DNA of 64,000 nucleotides from Burkholderia savannae (lineage in GTDB: Bacteria; Pseudomonadota; Gammaproteobacteria; Burkholderiales; Burkholderiaceae), in the NCBI RefSeq assembly GCF_001524445.2, contig NZ_CP013417.1:1488001-1552000 (forward strand). Direction: 5' to 3'. Below the pieces are notes generated by a model. It did not search any database, was not told the DNA's origin, and saw only the letters and a program-made list of their open reading frames with translations. Below, one piece after another: positions 1 through 10,782 of this stretch. A program made the position numbers and the translations under genes. Every line of letters begins with the position of its first letter. Positions within the stretch are counted from its first letter, which is position 1.

Positions 1-1
1 C

Positions 2-1093
2 GCGATCGTCGCGGCCGGCCCGATCGCGAATTTCCTGCTTGCGATTGCGCTCTTTTCGTTCGTGTTCGCGACGGGCGTGACCGAGCCCGCGGCGATCGTC
101 GCACCGCCCGCGGCCGGCACGCCCGCCGCGGTTGCAGGTTTCGACGGCGGCGAGACGATCGTGTCGATTCGCGACGCGCGCGCGGGCGACGCGCGGGGCG
201 GCGAGGCCGAGCCGGTGCGCTCGTGGTCCGACCTGCGCTGGAAGCTGCTTGGCGCGGCGTTCGACCGCAAGGACGTCGTGCTCGGCGCGCGCAATCGCGC
301 CGACGGCACGACGTACGATTTCCGCGTCGATCTGCACGGCGTCACCGAGCGCGACGTCGACGACGAGTTCATGACGCGTCTCGGCTTCGAGCCGGGCGGC
401 GGGTCGCTGACGGTGACGTCGGTGCTGCCGGGCGGCGCGGCGCAGCAGGCGGGGCTCGGGCCGGGCGACAAGCTCGTCGCGCTCGACGGCGCGCGCATCG
501 GCGGCTCGACGCGCTTCATCGACGACGTGAAGGCGCACGCGGGCCGTAAGCTCTCGTTGAGAATCGAGCGCGCGGGCGTCGAGCGCACGGTGTCGATCGT
601 GCCGCAGGCGCAGCGCGACGACGAGACGGGCAAGGAAGTGGGCCGCATCGGCGCCGCGCTCGCGCTGCAGACGCCGTCCGTCGACGTGCGCTACGGCGCG
701 CTCGAGAGCATCGAGCTCGGCGTGCGGCGCACGTGGGACATCTCGGTTTATTCGCTGAAGATGTTCGGCAGGATGCTGACGGGCGAGGCGTCGCTGAAGA
801 ATCTGTCCGGGCCCGTGACGATCGCGGACTATGCGGGCAAGAGCGCGCGGCTCGGATGGTCGGCGTTCCTATCGTTCCTCGCCCTTGTCAGCATTAGCCT
901 CGGCGTGCTGAACTTGCTGCCGATTCCCGTTTTGGACGGGGGGCATCTGTTATATTATCTGGTTGAAGCCGCGACCGGCAAGGCCGTATCGGAGCGCTGG
1001 CAACTGATTCTGCAAAGAGCGGGATTGATCTGCATCGTCGCGCTGTCGGCGATCGCGCTGTTCAACGATCTGGCTCGGTTGATCCATTTTTGA
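2..1093 (+). CDS. rseP: RseP, site-2 intramembrane zinc metalloprotease (5' end cut off by window)
   Basis: RseP cleaves the anti-sigma factor RseA inside the inner membrane in the sigma-E envelope stress response and also removes remnant signal peptides. The reading frame is open from base 2, so the first codons, including the HExxH zinc motif, lie outside the window; 363 residues are visible. The fragment opens with AGPIANFLLA, a segment typical of RseP just after the first membrane helix. A PDZ domain follows (fragment residues about 130-200, PGGAAQQAGLGPGDKLVALDG), and the second conserved membrane motif NLLPIPVLDGG lies near residues 303-313, where Asp of LDG is the third zinc ligand. 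It lies 64 bp before bamA, an arrangement conserved in many proteobacteria. Confidence 0.97.
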   Translation, partial: AIVAAGPIANFLLAIALFSFVFATGVTEPAAIVAPPAAGTPAAVAGFDGGETIVSIRDARAGDARGGEAEPVRSWSDLRWKLLGAAFDRKDVVLGARNRADGTTYDFRVDLHGVTERDVDDEFMTRLGFEPGGGSLTVTSVLPGGAAQQAGLGPGDKLVALDGARIGGSTRFIDDVKAHAGRKLSLRIERAGVERTVSIVPQAQRDDETGKEVGRIGAALALQTPSVDVRYGALESIELGVRRTWDISVYSLKMFGRMLTGEASLKNLSGPVTIADYAGKSARLGWSAFLSFLALVSISLGVLNLLPIPVLDGGHLLYYLVEAATGKAVSERWQLILQRAGLICIVALSAIALFNDLARLIHF

Positions 1094-1157
1094 CGCGTCG
1101 GGCGGTAGCCGCAAGGGCGGCCGCCTGATCTGATGCAAGCTTAAACACTGGGGATGC

Positions 1158-3467
1158 ATGTTGTTCAAACCTCATCGCTTCGTACCTAAGACGGTTGCTG
1201 CCGCGGCGCTCGCCGCGCATGGTCTCGCGGCGCACGCAACGGCGCCCTTCGTGGTGCAGGACATCAAGATCGAAGGCTTGCAGCGCGTCGAGGCGGGTTC
1301 CGTGTTCGCGTACCTGCCGATCAAGCAGGGCGACACGTTCACCGACGACAAGGCATCCGAAGCGATTCGCGCGCTGTACGCGACGGGTTTCTTCAACGAC
1401 GTGCGGATCGCGACGCAGGGCAACGTCGTGATCGTCCAGGTGCAGGAGCGTCCGGCGATCGCATCGATCGATTTCACCGGCATCAAGGAATTCGACAAGG
1501 ACAACCTGAACAAGGCGCTGAAGGCGGTTGGCCTGTCGCAGGGCCGCTATTACGACAAGTCGCTCGTCGACAAGGCCGAGCAGGAGCTCAAGCGCCAGTA
1601 CCTGACGCGCGGCTTCTACGCGGCGGAAGTGTCGACGACGGTCACGCCCGTCGACGCGAACCGCGTGTCGATCCTGTTCTCGGTCGCCGAGGGCCCGAGC
1701 GCGAAGATCCGCCAGATCAATTTCATCGGCAACAAGACGTTCAGCACGGGCACGCTGCGCGACGAGATGCAGCTGTCGACCCCGAACTGGTTCTCGTGGT
1801 ACACGAAGAACGACCTGTACTCGAAGGAAAAGCTGACGGGCGACCTCGAGAACGTGCGCTCGTACTACCTGAACCGCGGGTATCTCGAGTTCAACATCGA
1901 GTCGACCCAGGTGTCGATCTCGCCCGACAAGAAGGACATGTACCTGACGGTGACGCTGCACGAAGGCGAGCCGTACACGGTATCGAGCGTGAAGCTCGCG
2001 GGCAATCTGCTGGATCGCCAGGCGGAGCTCGAGAAGCTGGTCAAGATCAAGCCGGGCGACCGCTTCTCGGCCGAGAAGCTGCAGCAGACGACGAAGGCGA
2101 TCGTCGACAAGCTCGGCCAGTACGGCTATGCGTTCGCGACGGTGAACGCGCAGCCCGAGATCGACCAGGCGTCGCACAAGGTCGGCCTCACGCTCGTCGT
2201 CGATCCGAGCCGCCGCGTGTACGTGCGGCGGATCAACATCGTCGGCAACACGCGCACGCGCGACGAAGTGGTGCGCCGCGAAATGCGCCAGCTCGAGAGC
2301 TCGTGGTTCGATTCGAGCCGCCTCGCGTTGTCGAAGGACCGGGTCAACCGTCTCGGCTACTTCACCGACGTCGACGTGACGACGGTTCCCGTCGAGGGCA
2401 CGAACGACCAGGTCGACGTGAACGTGAAGGTCGCCGAAAAGCCGACGGGCGCGATCACGCTGGGCGCGGGCTTCTCGTCGACGGACAAGGTCGTGCTGTC
2501 GGCGGGCATCTCGCAGGACAACGTGTTCGGCTCGGGCACGAGCCTTGCAGTGAACGTGAACACCGCGAAGAGCTACCGTACGCTGACCGTCACGCAGGTC
2601 GATCCGTACTTCACCGTCGACGGCATCAAGCGGATCACCGACGTGTTCTACCGCACGTACCAGCCGCTCTATTACTCGACGAACTCGAGCTTCCGGATCA
2701 TCACGGCGGGCGGCAACCTGAAGTTCGGCATCCCGTTCTCGGAAACCGATACGGTTTATTTCGGCGCGGGCTTCGAGCAGAACCGCCTCGATGTCGATAC
2801 GAATACGCCGCAGTCGTATCAGGACTACGTGCAGCAATTCGGCCGCGTGTCGAACACGGTGCCGCTGACGGTCGCTTGGTCGCGCGACGGGCGCGACAGC
2901 GCGTTGATCCCGAGCCGCGGCTACTTCACGCAGGCGAACATCGAATACGGCGTGCCGGTCGGCAAGATCCAGTACTACAAGGCGGACGTGCAGGCGCAGT
3001 ACTACTACTCGTTCGCGCGCGGCTTCATCCTGGGCCTGAACCTGCAAGGCGGCTACGGCAACGGCATCGGCAACCCGTATCCGATCTTCAAGAACTACTA
3101 CGCGGGCGGTATCGGCTCCGTGCGCGGCTACGAGCCGAGCTCGCTCGGCCCGCGGGACACGAAGACGAACGATCCGATCGGCGGCTCGAAGATGATCGTC
3201 GGCAACATCGAGCTGACGTTCCCGCTGCCGGGCACGGGCTACGACCGCACGCTGCGCGTGTTCACGTTCCTCGACGGCGGCAACGTGTGGGGCAACGCGC
3301 CGGGCGGCACGAGCACGGGCGCGAACGGCCTGCGCTACGGCTACGGTATCGGTCTTGCGTGGATCTCGCCGATCGGGCCGCTCAAGCTGAGCTTGGGCTT
3401 CCCGCTGCAGAAGCACGAAGGCGATCAGTATCAGAAATTCCAGTTCCAGATCGGAACGGCGTTCTGA
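1158..3467 (+). CDS. bamA: BamA, outer membrane protein assembly factor
   Basis: BamA is the essential Omp85 core of the BAM complex, which folds beta-barrel proteins into the outer membrane. The 769-residue length is normal. A signal peptide ends near residue 27 (AAHAT), five POTRA repeats fill about residues 30-430 (the first begins VQDIKIEGLQRVEAG), and a C-terminal 16-strand barrel ends in phenylalanine (FQIGTAF), itself a barrel-assembly signal. The conserved loop-6 motif VRGYE is near residue 654. It is flanked by rseP and skp, so proteolytic stress sensing, barrel assembly and its chaperone are made together. Confidence 0.98.
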   Translation: MLFKPHRFVPKTVAAAALAAHGLAAHATAPFVVQDIKIEGLQRVEAGSVFAYLPIKQGDTFTDDKASEAIRALYATGFFNDVRIATQGNVVIVQVQERPAIASIDFTGIKEFDKDNLNKALKAVGLSQGRYYDKSLVDKAEQELKRQYLTRGFYAAEVSTTVTPVDANRVSILFSVAEGPSAKIRQINFIGNKTFSTGTLRDEMQLSTPNWFSWYTKNDLYSKEKLTGDLENVRSYYLNRGYLEFNIESTQVSISPDKKDMYLTVTLHEGEPYTVSSVKLAGNLLDRQAELEKLVKIKPGDRFSAEKLQQTTKAIVDKLGQYGYAFATVNAQPEIDQASHKVGLTLVVDPSRRVYVRRINIVGNTRTRDEVVRREMRQLESSWFDSSRLALSKDRVNRLGYFTDVDVTTVPVEGTNDQVDVNVKVAEKPTGAITLGAGFSSTDKVVLSAGISQDNVFGSGTSLAVNVNTAKSYRTLTVTQVDPYFTVDGIKRITDVFYRTYQPLYYSTNSSFRIITAGGNLKFGIPFSETDTVYFGAGFEQNRLDVDTNTPQSYQDYVQQFGRVSNTVPLTVAWSRDGRDSALIPSRGYFTQANIEYGVPVGKIQYYKADVQAQYYYSFARGFILGLNLQGGYGNGIGNPYPIFKNYYAGGIGSVRGYEPSSLGPRDTKTNDPIGGSKMIVGNIELTFPLPGTGYDRTLRVFTFLDGGNVWGNAPGGTSTGANGLRYGYGIGLAWISPIGPLKLSLGFPLQKHEGDQYQKFQFQIGTAF

Positions 3468-3504
3468 TCGATCAGGCACTGACTACAGCATCGAGAGGGT
3501 AATC

Positions 3505-4038
3505 TTGCTAACCGGTAAGTTTTCGAAACGAGTGATGTGCGCGCTGGCGCTTGCCGCCGCGCTCGGCGCGACGCTCGCGCACGCGCAGGACGTCGCGCGG
3601 ATCGCGGCCGTCAATTCGGATCGGATCCTGCGCGAGTCGGCGCCCGCCAAGGCCGCGCAAACGAAACTCGAAGCCGAGTTCGCGAAGCGCGACAAGGATC
3701 TGCAGGACATGGCCGCGCGCCTGAAGTCGATGTCCGACGCGCTCGACAAGAACGGTCCGACGTTGTCGGCCAACGAGCGTGCGCAGAAGCAGCGCGACCT
3801 CGCGCAGCTCGACACCGATTTCCAGCGCAAGCAGCGCGAGTTTCGCGAGGATCTGAACCAGCGCCGCAACGAAGAGCTCGCGGCGGTGCTCGACAAGGCG
3901 AACAAGGTGATCAAGCAGATCGCCGAGCAGCAGAACTACGATCTGATCGTGCAGGAAGCGGTGTACGTGAGCCCGCGCATCGACATCACCGACAAGGTGC
4001 TGAAGGCGCTCTCGTCGCCTTCGAGCCTGTCGAACTGA
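3505..4038 (+). CDS. skp: Skp/OmpH family periplasmic chaperone
   Basis: Skp is a trimeric periplasmic holdase that carries unfolded outer membrane proteins to BamA. The 177-residue product has an N-terminal signal peptide (hydrophobic core about residues 9-24, cleavage near AHAQD) and a long charged alpha-helical middle (about residues 45-135) that fits the coiled-coil tentacles of the family. The mature start, [14 protein letters not shown], is the usual OmpH-family beginning. The gene begins 37 bp after bamA and ends 16 bp before lpxD. The start codon is TTG or the ATG a few codons in; TTG at 3505 gives the complete signal peptide. Confidence 0.95.
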   Translation: MLTGKFSKRVMCALALAAALGATLAHAQDVARIAAVNSDRILRESAPAKAAQTKLEAEFAKRDKDLQDMAARLKSMSDALDKNGPTLSANERAQKQRDLAQLDTDFQRKQREFREDLNQRRNEELAAVLDKANKVIKQIAEQQNYDLIVQEAVYVSPRIDITDKVLKALSSPSSLSN

Positions 4039-4054
4039 ACGGAGCGAACGTCGA

Positions 4055-5140
4055 ATGGCATTGACGCTTGAGGCGCTCGTCGCGCGATTCGGCGGCGAGA
4101 TCGTCGGCGACGGCGGGCGCGAGGTCGGCGGTCTCGCGCCGCTCGATCAGGCGGGCCCGCAGCAGCTCGCGTTCCTCGCGAATCCGAAATATCTCGCGCA
4201 AGTCGAGACGACGGGCGCCGCCGCGGTGCTGATCGCGCCGCGCGATCTCGAGAAGCTCGGCGCGGCCGCGAACGGCCGCAACTTCATCGTCACGCCGAAT
4301 CCGTACGCGTACTTCGCGCGCGTCGCGCAGATGTTCATCGATCTCGCTGCACCGCAGCGCGCCGCGGGCGTGCATCCGAGCGCGACGATCGATCCCGCCG
4401 CGCAGGTCGCCGCGAGCGCGGTGATCGGCCCGCACGTGACGGTCGAGGCGGGCGCCGTGATCGGCGAGCGCGTGCAGCTCGATGCGAGCGTGTTCGTCGG
4501 GCGCGGCACGCGGATCGGCGACGACTCGCACCTGTATCCGAACGTCGCGATTTATCACGGCTGCACGCTCGGGCCGCGCGCGATCGTCCATTCGGGCGCC
4601 GTGATTGGCTCCGACGGCTTCGGCTTCGCGCCGGATTTCGTCGGCGAAGGCGATGCGCGTACGGGCGCCTGGGTCAAGATTCCGCAGGTCGGCGGCGTGA
4701 AGGTCGGCCCCGACGTCGAGATCGGCGCGAACACGACGATCGACCGCGGCGCGATGGCGGACACCGTCATCGAAGAATGCGTGAAGATCGACAACCTCGT
4801 GCAGATCGGCCACAACTGCCGGATCGGCGCGTACACGGTGATCGCCGGCTGCGCGGGCATCGCGGGCAGCACGACGATCGGCAGGCATTGCATGATCGGC
4901 GGCGCGGTGGGCATCGCGGGCCACGTGACGCTCGGCGATGGCGTGATCGTTACCGCGAAGTCCGGCGTATCGAAGTCGCTGCCGAAGGCGGGCATCTATA
5001 CGAGCGCGTTTCCGGCCGTCGAGCACGGCGACTGGAACAAGAGCGCGGCGCTCGTGCGCAACCTGGACAAATTGCGCGACCGGATCAAGGCGCTCGAGAC
5101 CGCGCTGGCCGCGCGGGAAGGCGACGCCGGCGGCGCATGA
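4055..5140 (+). CDS. lpxD: LpxD, UDP-3-O-acyl-glucosamine N-acyltransferase
   Basis: LpxD performs the third step of lipid A synthesis, transferring a hydroxyacyl chain from acyl carrier protein to the 2-amino group of UDP-3-O-acyl-glucosamine. The 361-residue protein has an N-terminal uridine-binding domain (about residues 1-100, with [13 protein letters not shown]) followed by a left-handed beta helix of hexapeptide repeats (about residues 105-300). The likely general base is His253 in [11 protein letters not shown] short C-terminal helix ends the protein. It sits directly between skp and fabZ in the envelope operon. Confidence 0.97.
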   Translation: MALTLEALVARFGGEIVGDGGREVGGLAPLDQAGPQQLAFLANPKYLAQVETTGAAAVLIAPRDLEKLGAAANGRNFIVTPNPYAYFARVAQMFIDLAAPQRAAGVHPSATIDPAAQVAASAVIGPHVTVEAGAVIGERVQLDASVFVGRGTRIGDDSHLYPNVAIYHGCTLGPRAIVHSGAVIGSDGFGFAPDFVGEGDARTGAWVKIPQVGGVKVGPDVEIGANTTIDRGAMADTVIEECVKIDNLVQIGHNCRIGAYTVIAGCAGIAGSTTIGRHCMIGGAVGIAGHVTLGDGVIVTAKSGVSKSLPKAGIYTSAFPAVEHGDWNKSAALVRNLDKLRDRIKALETALAAREGDAGGA

Positions 5141-5291
5141 ACCCACGCGTCGGCCGGGGATCGCACGGGGCAGCTTGCAGGCTGCCCGGCGCGCCGGCCG
5201 ACCGAACCGAGCGCCGTTTTTCCCGACGCGGCCCGCATCAGCATTTGCAGTCATCACCGCGCAACCCAACCATTGCGTGAGACGAACCATC

Positions 5292-5759
5292 ATGAGCTCT
5301 GAAAAAATCAACTTCGACATCCATAAGATCCTCACGCTGCTGCCGCACCGCTATCCGATTCTGCTCGTCGATCGCGTGCTCGAACTCGAGCCGCACAAGT
5401 CCATCAAAGCGTTGAAGAACGTGACGGTCAACGAGCCGTTCTTCACAGGCCATTTCCCGAAGCGGCCGGTGATGCCGGGCGTGCTGATCATCGAGGCGCT
5501 CGCGCAGGCGGCCGCGCTCCTCACGTTTGCCGAGGCGCAGCCGAAGGACCCGGAGAATACGCTGTACTACTTCGTCGGCATCGATAATGCGCGCTTCAAG
5601 CGCGTCGTCGAGCCGGGCGACCAGCTGATCCTGAACGTGACGTTCGAGCGCTACATTCGCGGCATCTGGAAGTTCAAGGCCGTCGCGGAAGTGGACGGCA
5701 AGGTCGCGGCGGAAGCCGAGCTGATGTGCACGGTCAAGACGGCCGACGCGGCGCCCTGA
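5292..5759 (+). CDS. fabZ: FabZ, 3-hydroxyacyl-ACP dehydratase
   Basis: FabZ dehydrates 3-hydroxyacyl-ACP in fatty acid elongation and competes with the Lpx acyltransferases for the same hydroxyacyl-ACP, so its place among lpx genes helps balance phospholipid and lipid A. I chose the ATG at 5292 because it gives a 155-residue protein of normal size beginning [14 protein letters not shown]; upstream in-frame codons would add a non-conserved tail. The hot-dog fold active site is visible: His54 in [13 protein letters not shown] and Glu68 in IIEALAQ. It lies 151 bp after lpxD and 55 bp before lpxA. Confidence 0.97.
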   Translation: MSSEKINFDIHKILTLLPHRYPILLVDRVLELEPHKSIKALKNVTVNEPFFTGHFPKRPVMPGVLIIEALAQAAALLTFAEAQPKDPENTLYYFVGIDNARFKRVVEPGDQLILNVTFERYIRGIWKFKAVAEVDGKVAAEAELMCTVKTADAAP

Positions 5760-5814
5760 GCGCGCGGCGCGCAAGGCTACGCAACGCGACATAGACATTG
5801 AGAGGCAACGGCGC

Positions 5815-6603
5815 ATGAGCAGGATTCACCCCACGGCGATCATCGAGCCGGGCGCGCAGATCCACGAGACGGCCGAGATCGGCCCGTATGCGATCGTCGG
5901 TCCGAACGTGACGATCGGCGCGCGGACCACGATCGGTTCGCACAGCGTGATCGAAGGCCATACGACGATCGGCGAAGACAATCGCATCGGCCATTACGCG
6001 TCGGTGGGCGGCCGTCCGCAGGACATGAAGTACAAAGACGAGCCGACGAAGCTCGTGATCGGCGATCGCAACACGATCCGCGAATTCACGACGATTCACA
6101 CGGGCACCGTGCAGGACACGGGCGTCACGACGCTCGGCGACGACAACTGGATCATGGCGTACGTGCATATCGGCCACGACTGCCGCGTCGGCAGCCACGT
6201 GATCCTGTCGAGCAACGCGCAGATGGCGGGGCACGTCGAGATCGGCGACTGGGCGATCGTCGGGGGGATGTCGGGCGTCCACCAGTTCGTGCGGATCGGC
6301 GCGCATTCGATGCTGGGCGGCGCGTCGGCGCTCGTGCAGGACATTCCGCCTTTTGTCATCGCCGCGGGCAACAAGGCCGAGCCGCACGGAATCAACGTCG
6401 AGGGGCTGCGCCGCCGCGGTTTCTCGCCCGATGCGATCTCCGCGCTGCGCAGCGCGTACCGGATACTGTACAAGAACGGCCTGTCGCTCGAAGAGGCGAA
6501 GGTCCAGCTGCGCGAGCTCGCGCAGGCGGGCGGCGACGGCGACGCGGCCGTCAAGGCGCTAGCCGACTTCGTCGAGACGTCGCAGCGCGGCATCATTCGC
6601 TGA
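5815..6603 (+). CDS. lpxA: LpxA, UDP-N-acetylglucosamine O-acyltransferase
   Basis: LpxA starts lipid A synthesis by moving a 3-hydroxyacyl chain from ACP to the 3-hydroxyl of UDP-GlcNAc. The 262-residue protein is made largely of hexapeptide repeats ([13 protein letters not shown] onward) forming the trimeric left-handed beta helix, with a helical C-terminal part from about residue 190. His121 in [11 protein letters not shown] corresponds to the catalytic histidine of the family. It ends three bases before lpxB, so the two are almost certainly translationally linked. Confidence 0.98.
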   Translation: MSRIHPTAIIEPGAQIHETAEIGPYAIVGPNVTIGARTTIGSHSVIEGHTTIGEDNRIGHYASVGGRPQDMKYKDEPTKLVIGDRNTIREFTTIHTGTVQDTGVTTLGDDNWIMAYVHIGHDCRVGSHVILSSNAQMAGHVEIGDWAIVGGMSGVHQFVRIGAHSMLGGASALVQDIPPFVIAAGNKAEPHGINVEGLRRRGFSPDAISALRSAYRILYKNGLSLEEAKVQLRELAQAGGDGDAAVKALADFVETSQRGIIR

Positions 6604-6606
6604 ACG

Positions 6607-7773
6607 ATGGCGTTCCAACTCACACCGCTGCGCGTCGCGCTCGTCGCGGGCGAGCCGTCGGGCGATCTGCTCGGTGCGTCGCTCCTCGGCGGGCTGCATG
6701 CGCGGCTGCCCGCATCGTCCCGCTATTACGGGATCGGCGGGCCGCGCATGACCGCCGTGGATTTCGACGCGCACTGGCCGATGGAAAAGCTCGCGGTGCG
6801 CGGCTACGTCGAGGCGCTCAAGCACATTCCCGAAATCCTGCGCATTCGCGGCGAGCTGAAGCGTCAACTGCTCGCCGAGCCGCCCGACGCGTTCATCGGC
6901 ATCGATGCGCCCGACTTCAACTTCGGCCTCGAGCAGGCGCTGCGCGGCGCAGGCATCCCGACGATCCACTTCGTCTGCCCGTCGATCTGGGCGTGGCGCG
7001 GGGGGCGGATCAAGAAGATCGTCAAGGCCGTCGACCACATGCTGTGCCTGTTCCCGTTCGAGCCCGAACTGCTCGAGAAGGCGGGCGTCGCGGCGACGTT
7101 CGTCGGCCATCCGCTTGCCGACGAAATTCCGCTCGAGCCCGACATGCACGGCGCGCGGATCGCGCTCGGCCTGCCGGAGAGCGGCCCCGTGATCGCGGTG
7201 CTGCCGGGCAGCCGCCGCTCCGAGATCGAGCTGATCGGCCCGACGTTCTTCGACGCGATGGAGCTGATGCAGCAGCGCGAGCCCGGCGTGCGTTTCGTCG
7301 TGCCGGCCGCGACGCCCGCGCTGCGCGAGCTGCTGCAGCCGCTCGTCGACGCGCATCCGTTGCTGTCGGTCACGTTGACCGAGGGGCGCGCGCAGGTCGC
7401 GATGACGGCGGCCGACGCGATCCTCGTGAAGAGCGGCACCGTGACGCTCGAGGCGGCGCTCCTCAAGAAGCCGATGGTGATCTCGTACAAGGTGCCCTGG
7501 CTCACCGGGCAGATCATGCGCCGGCAGGGCTACCTGCCGTACGTCGGGCTGCCGAACATTCTCGCGGGGCGCTTCGTCGTGCCCGAGCTGCTGCAACACT
7601 TCGCGACGCCCGACGCGCTTGCCGACGCGACGCTCACGCAGTTGCGCGACGACGCGAACCGCCGCGCGCTCACCGAAATCTTCACCGACATGCATCTCGC
7701 GCTGCGCCAGAACACCGCGCAGCGCGCGGCGGAGGCCGTCGCGCGGGTGATCGACGACAGGAAGCCGCGCTGA
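6607..7773 (+). CDS. lpxB: LpxB, lipid A disaccharide synthase
   Basis: LpxB is a membrane-associated GT-B glycosyltransferase that joins lipid X to UDP-2,3-diacylglucosamine to make the lipid A disaccharide. Its 388 residues match the family. Diagnostic segments are [10 protein letters not shown] near residue 15, VCPSIWAWR near 125 and [10 protein letters not shown] near 200. The stop codon shares a base with the start of rnhB (TGATG), so translation is coupled to the next gene. Confidence 0.97.
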   Translation: MAFQLTPLRVALVAGEPSGDLLGASLLGGLHARLPASSRYYGIGGPRMTAVDFDAHWPMEKLAVRGYVEALKHIPEILRIRGELKRQLLAEPPDAFIGIDAPDFNFGLEQALRGAGIPTIHFVCPSIWAWRGGRIKKIVKAVDHMLCLFPFEPELLEKAGVAATFVGHPLADEIPLEPDMHGARIALGLPESGPVIAVLPGSRRSEIELIGPTFFDAMELMQQREPGVRFVVPAATPALRELLQPLVDAHPLLSVTLTEGRAQVAMTAADAILVKSGTVTLEAALLKKPMVISYKVPWLTGQIMRRQGYLPYVGLPNILAGRFVVPELLQHFATPDALADATLTQLRDDANRRALTEIFTDMHLALRQNTAQRAAEAVARVIDDRKPR

Positions 7774-8417
7774 TGGCCGCGACTCGCAAACCCCGTGGGG
7801 CCGCGGCCGGCGCGGCCCAGCCGGCGCTCGAGTTCGATGCGCCGGGCGAGATCGTCTGCGGCGTCGACGAAGCAGGGCGCGGCCCGCTCGCCGGGCCCGT
7901 CGTCGCGGCCGCCGTCGTGCTCGACCCGGCGCGGCCGATCGTGGGGCTCGACGATTCGAAGGCGCTGTCCGCGAAGAAGCGCGAGCGGCTCTTCGACGAA
8001 ATCGTCGCGCATTCGCTCGCGTACTGCGTTGCGTCGGCGAGCGTCGAGGAAATCGATACGCTCAACATACTGCACGCGACGATGCTTGCGATGAAGCGCG
8101 CCGTCGAAGGGCTCGCGGTGCGGCCGACGCTCGCGAAGATCGACGGCAACCGCTGTCCGACGCTTGCGATCCGCAGCGAGGCGATTGTCGGCGGCGACGC
8201 GCTCGTGGCGAGCATCTCGGCCGCGTCGATTCTCGCGAAGGTCACGCGCGACCGGATGCTCGTCGAGCTGCACGCGCAGTTCCCGATGTACGGATTCGAC
8301 GTTCATGCGGGCTACGGCACGCCGAAACACCTCGCGGCGCTGCGCGAGCACGGCCCGTGCGAGCATCACCGCCGTTCGTTCGCGCCCGTGCGCGCGGCGT
8401 TCGATCTGATTCGATGA
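7773..8417 (+). CDS. rnhB: RNase HII
   Basis: RnhB removes RNA from RNA-DNA hybrids and excises misincorporated ribonucleotides. The start is the ATG at 7773 that overlaps the lpxB stop; it gives 214 residues, the usual size. The acidic active site is visible: Asp32 and Glu33 in [12 protein letters not shown], and further acids in [17 protein letters not shown] and TRDRML. The stop overlaps the next start as ATGA. Placement behind lpxB is common in proteobacteria and reflects conserved operon structure rather than shared function. Confidence 0.97.
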   Translation: MAATRKPRGAAAGAAQPALEFDAPGEIVCGVDEAGRGPLAGPVVAAAVVLDPARPIVGLDDSKALSAKKRERLFDEIVAHSLAYCVASASVEEIDTLNILHATMLAMKRAVEGLAVRPTLAKIDGNRCPTLAIRSEAIVGGDALVASISAASILAKVTRDRMLVELHAQFPMYGFDVHAGYGTPKHLAALREHGPCEHHRRSFAPVRAAFDLIR

Positions 8418-9202
8418 AAGCAATCACTTCCCGCGACAATCCGCTGTACAAGCGCCTGAAGGCGCTCGCGGGCTCGACGCATCAGCAGCGCCGCGGCGGC
8501 CAGGCGCTGCTCGAGGGGCTCCATCTCGCGAGCGCCTATCTCGATGCGGCCGGGCAGCCGGAGCTGTGCGTCGTCACCGACGGCGCGTTCGCGCACGCGG
8601 AGGCGCGCGAGATCGTCGCGCGCGTCGAGCCGGCGCGGCTCGTCACGCTGCCCGATGCGCTCTTCGGTCAACTGTCGAACGTCGTCCACGGCGTCGGTCT
8701 GCTGCTGCTCGTCGCCCGGCCGGCGCCCGCGCTGCCGGAGCGCGTCGCGCACACGGCGGTCGTGCTCGACGGCGTGCAGGACGCGGGCAACGTCGGTTCG
8801 ATCCTGCGCAGCGCGGCCGCGGCGGGCGTGAAGCAGGCGTTCTGCACACCGGGCACCGCATATGCGTGGTCGTCGAAGGTGCTGCGCTCGGCGATGGGCG
8901 CGCACTTTCTGCTCGACATCCACGAGGACGTCGCCGCCGACACGCTGATCGAGCGGCTCGCGGCCCCGGTCGCGCTGACCGATTCGCACGGCGCGCGCGC
9001 GATCTACGACTGCGATTTGTCCGGGCCGGTCGTGTGGGTGTTCGGCAACGAGGGGGCGGGCGTATCCGCACGCTGGCGCGACGCGGCGACGCATCGCGTG
9101 ACGATTCCGCAGCCGGGCGGGATGGAATCGTTGAACGTGGCTGCTGCGGCGGCGATTTGTCTTTTTGAGCAGTGTCGGCAGCAACGCGCGCGCGGCGTGT
9201 GA
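8414..9202 (+). CDS. SpoU/TrmH family RNA 2'-O-methyltransferase
   Basis: This enzyme is expected to methylate a ribose 2'-hydroxyl in rRNA or tRNA using S-adenosylmethionine. The 262-residue product has an N-terminal substrate-binding domain (about 1-100) and a C-terminal SPOUT knot. The three family motifs are visible: [28 protein letters not shown] and [18 protein letters not shown]. The start overlaps the rnhB stop by four bases, so it is the last gene of the operon. RlmB is one possible assignment, but the exact RNA target cannot be read from the sequence. Confidence 0.93.
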   Translation: MKAITSRDNPLYKRLKALAGSTHQQRRGGQALLEGLHLASAYLDAAGQPELCVVTDGAFAHAEAREIVARVEPARLVTLPDALFGQLSNVVHGVGLLLLVARPAPALPERVAHTAVVLDGVQDAGNVGSILRSAAAAGVKQAFCTPGTAYAWSSKVLRSAMGAHFLLDIHEDVAADTLIERLAAPVALTDSHGARAIYDCDLSGPVVWVFGNEGAGVSARWRDAATHRVTIPQPGGMESLNVAAAAAICLFEQCRQQRARGV

Positions 9203-9224
9203 CGCACGCGCGTTTCCTTCTCTC
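9183..9224 (+). terminator. possible terminator of the envelope operon
   Basis: Arms AACGCGCG (9183-9190) and CGCGCGTT (9207-9214) pair perfectly, and a pyrimidine-rich tail follows. The hairpin starts inside the last codons of the methyltransferase gene and the T run is interrupted by C, so this is a weak call. Confidence 0.4.
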
Positions 9225-9443
9225 TTCTGTTACGCGATTGGCGCGCTAGGCGCGGTGAGTGCGCTTGCGCGGCGCACGGCCTGAAACGCGATGCTCGCGA
9301 TGTCGGCGGCCGGCATCGCGATGCCGATCAATGATGCCGCGGGCGACGCGCGTCGCCGCGCATGCCGGATGCAGCGGCGTTGGGGGGGCGCAAGCGCCGC
9401 GGCGCGCGAGCGGCGCTTGCATCGCCGCCGTCGCGGGCCTGCA

Positions 9444-10262
9444 TCAATACGATTGCCGTTCCTCGAGCTTGATTTCCTGCAGGATCGTCGTCGCGATCTC
9501 CTCGATCGACTTGTGCGTCGACGACAGCCATTTGACCCCTTCGCGCCGCATCATCGCTTCCGCCTCGTTGATTTCGTAGCGGCAGTTCTCCGGCGCGGCG
9601 TACTTGCTGCCGGGGCGGCGCTCGTTGCGGATTTCGGAGAGGCGCATCGGGTCGATCGACAATCCGAACAGCTTGTCGCGGTGCGGGTGGAGCGGCGTCG
9701 GCAGCTTGCCGCGCTCGAAGTCTTCCGGGATCAGCGGATAGTTCGCCGCCTTCACGCCGTACTGCATCGCGAGATAGAGGCTGGTCGGCGTCTTGCCGCT
9801 GCGCGACACGCCGATCAGGATCACGTCCGCGTCGGCGAGATTGCGGTTGGACTGGCCGTCGTCGTGCGCGAGCGAGAAGTTGATCGCTTCGATCCGCGTC
9901 TTGTATTCATCGGTGTCCGCGTTCTGGTGAACGCGGCCCATCGCATGGCTCGACTTCAGCTGCAGCTCCTGTTCGAGCGGCTCGACGAAGCGCTGGAACA
10001 TGTCGAGCACGAGCGCGTTCGAGCGCTTGACGATCTCGTTCGATTCGCCGTCGACGAGCGTCGTGAACACGATCGGCCGGCGGCCGTCGTGCTGCGCGGT
10101 GTCGTTGATTTTCTGGACGGTGCCGTACGCCTTCTCGAGCGAATCGATGAACGGCACGCGCACGAGCCGGAACTTCTGGTCGAACTGGGACAGGATCGAA
10201 TGCGCGAAGGTTTCGGCGGTGATCCCGGTGCCGTCGGAGACGATGAATACGGTTGGAAGCAT
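9444..10262 (-). CDS. ppsR: PpsR, PEP synthase regulatory kinase/pyrophosphorylase
   Basis: This DUF299-family bifunctional enzyme inactivates PEP synthase by ADP-dependent phosphorylation of a threonine and reactivates it by phosphate-dependent removal. The 272-residue length is typical. It begins [17 protein letters not shown], a hallmark of the family, and carries the P-loop-like [15 protein letters not shown] near residues 150-165. Its likely target, ppsA, lies about 4 kb away on the opposite strand, with two exported-enzyme genes in between. The start is the first methionine and it matches the conserved N-terminus. Confidence 0.95.
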   Translation of the reverse strand: MLPTVFIVSDGTGITAETFAHSILSQFDQKFRLVRVPFIDSLEKAYGTVQKINDTAQHDGRRPIVFTTLVDGESNEIVKRSNALVLDMFQRFVEPLEQELQLKSSHAMGRVHQNADTDEYKTRIEAINFSLAHDDGQSNRNLADADVILIGVSRSGKTPTSLYLAMQYGVKAANYPLIPEDFERGKLPTPLHPHRDKLFGLSIDPMRLSEIRNERRPGSKYAAPENCRYEINEAEAMMRREGVKWLSSTHKSIEEIATTILQEIKLEERQSY

Positions 10263-10782
10263 GAATCGGAGCGTCGAGCGTGTGCGTGGCGGCCGCGCGC
10301 GGCCGGGAAGCGGTCATTCTAGCAGGCGCGGGCGCGCGGTCCGGGCGACGGCGAAGCGTCGCCGGCGGCGCCCGAGCGTCGCGCCGCTCGACGATATGAC
10401 GAACGATCAATCCGGATTCGACGATAAGCATTTGCGTATTGAGCAATAGTCGATGCGTGCATTCATCGGAATGATCTGTAATATTTCGTAATGCTGTTCG
10501 AAAGGTGGCAATGGCGAGCCGTATCATGTCGCCGAATGAATGTTTTCGCCGCGCAAATCAGTTTGTCGAGTTGCCTTGGTTGATTCGGAATCCTACTGAT
10601 TGCCGATCGGCCCTTGGCGTGGACGGGCGGCGGCATTCGTTCATTGCCGCATCGCGGGCGAGGCCGGAGGAGCGGCGGCGCATGCGTGCGGACAGCAGTC
10701 GTGGGGCAGTGGTACTCGAGCAGTTCGGCGGTTCGATTTGTTTGAGTTTCGACTTTATTCAAACCAAATGAGGAACGACGAA
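10263..10782. other. intergenic region between divergent ppsR and the S53 peptidase gene
   Basis: No convincing gene. The middle (about 10400-10560) is clearly more AT-rich than its surroundings and probably holds the promoters for both genes. Close to the peptidase gene there is a small inverted repeat, GTTTGA (10740-10745) and TCAAAC (10759-10764), in the presumed leader. Confidence 0.6.

Noticed and set aside
1062..3479. 805-codon open frame antisense to bamA
   Set aside because: Arg/Asp/Val-rich translation with no domain, exactly over a certain gene; typical GC-driven shadow frame.
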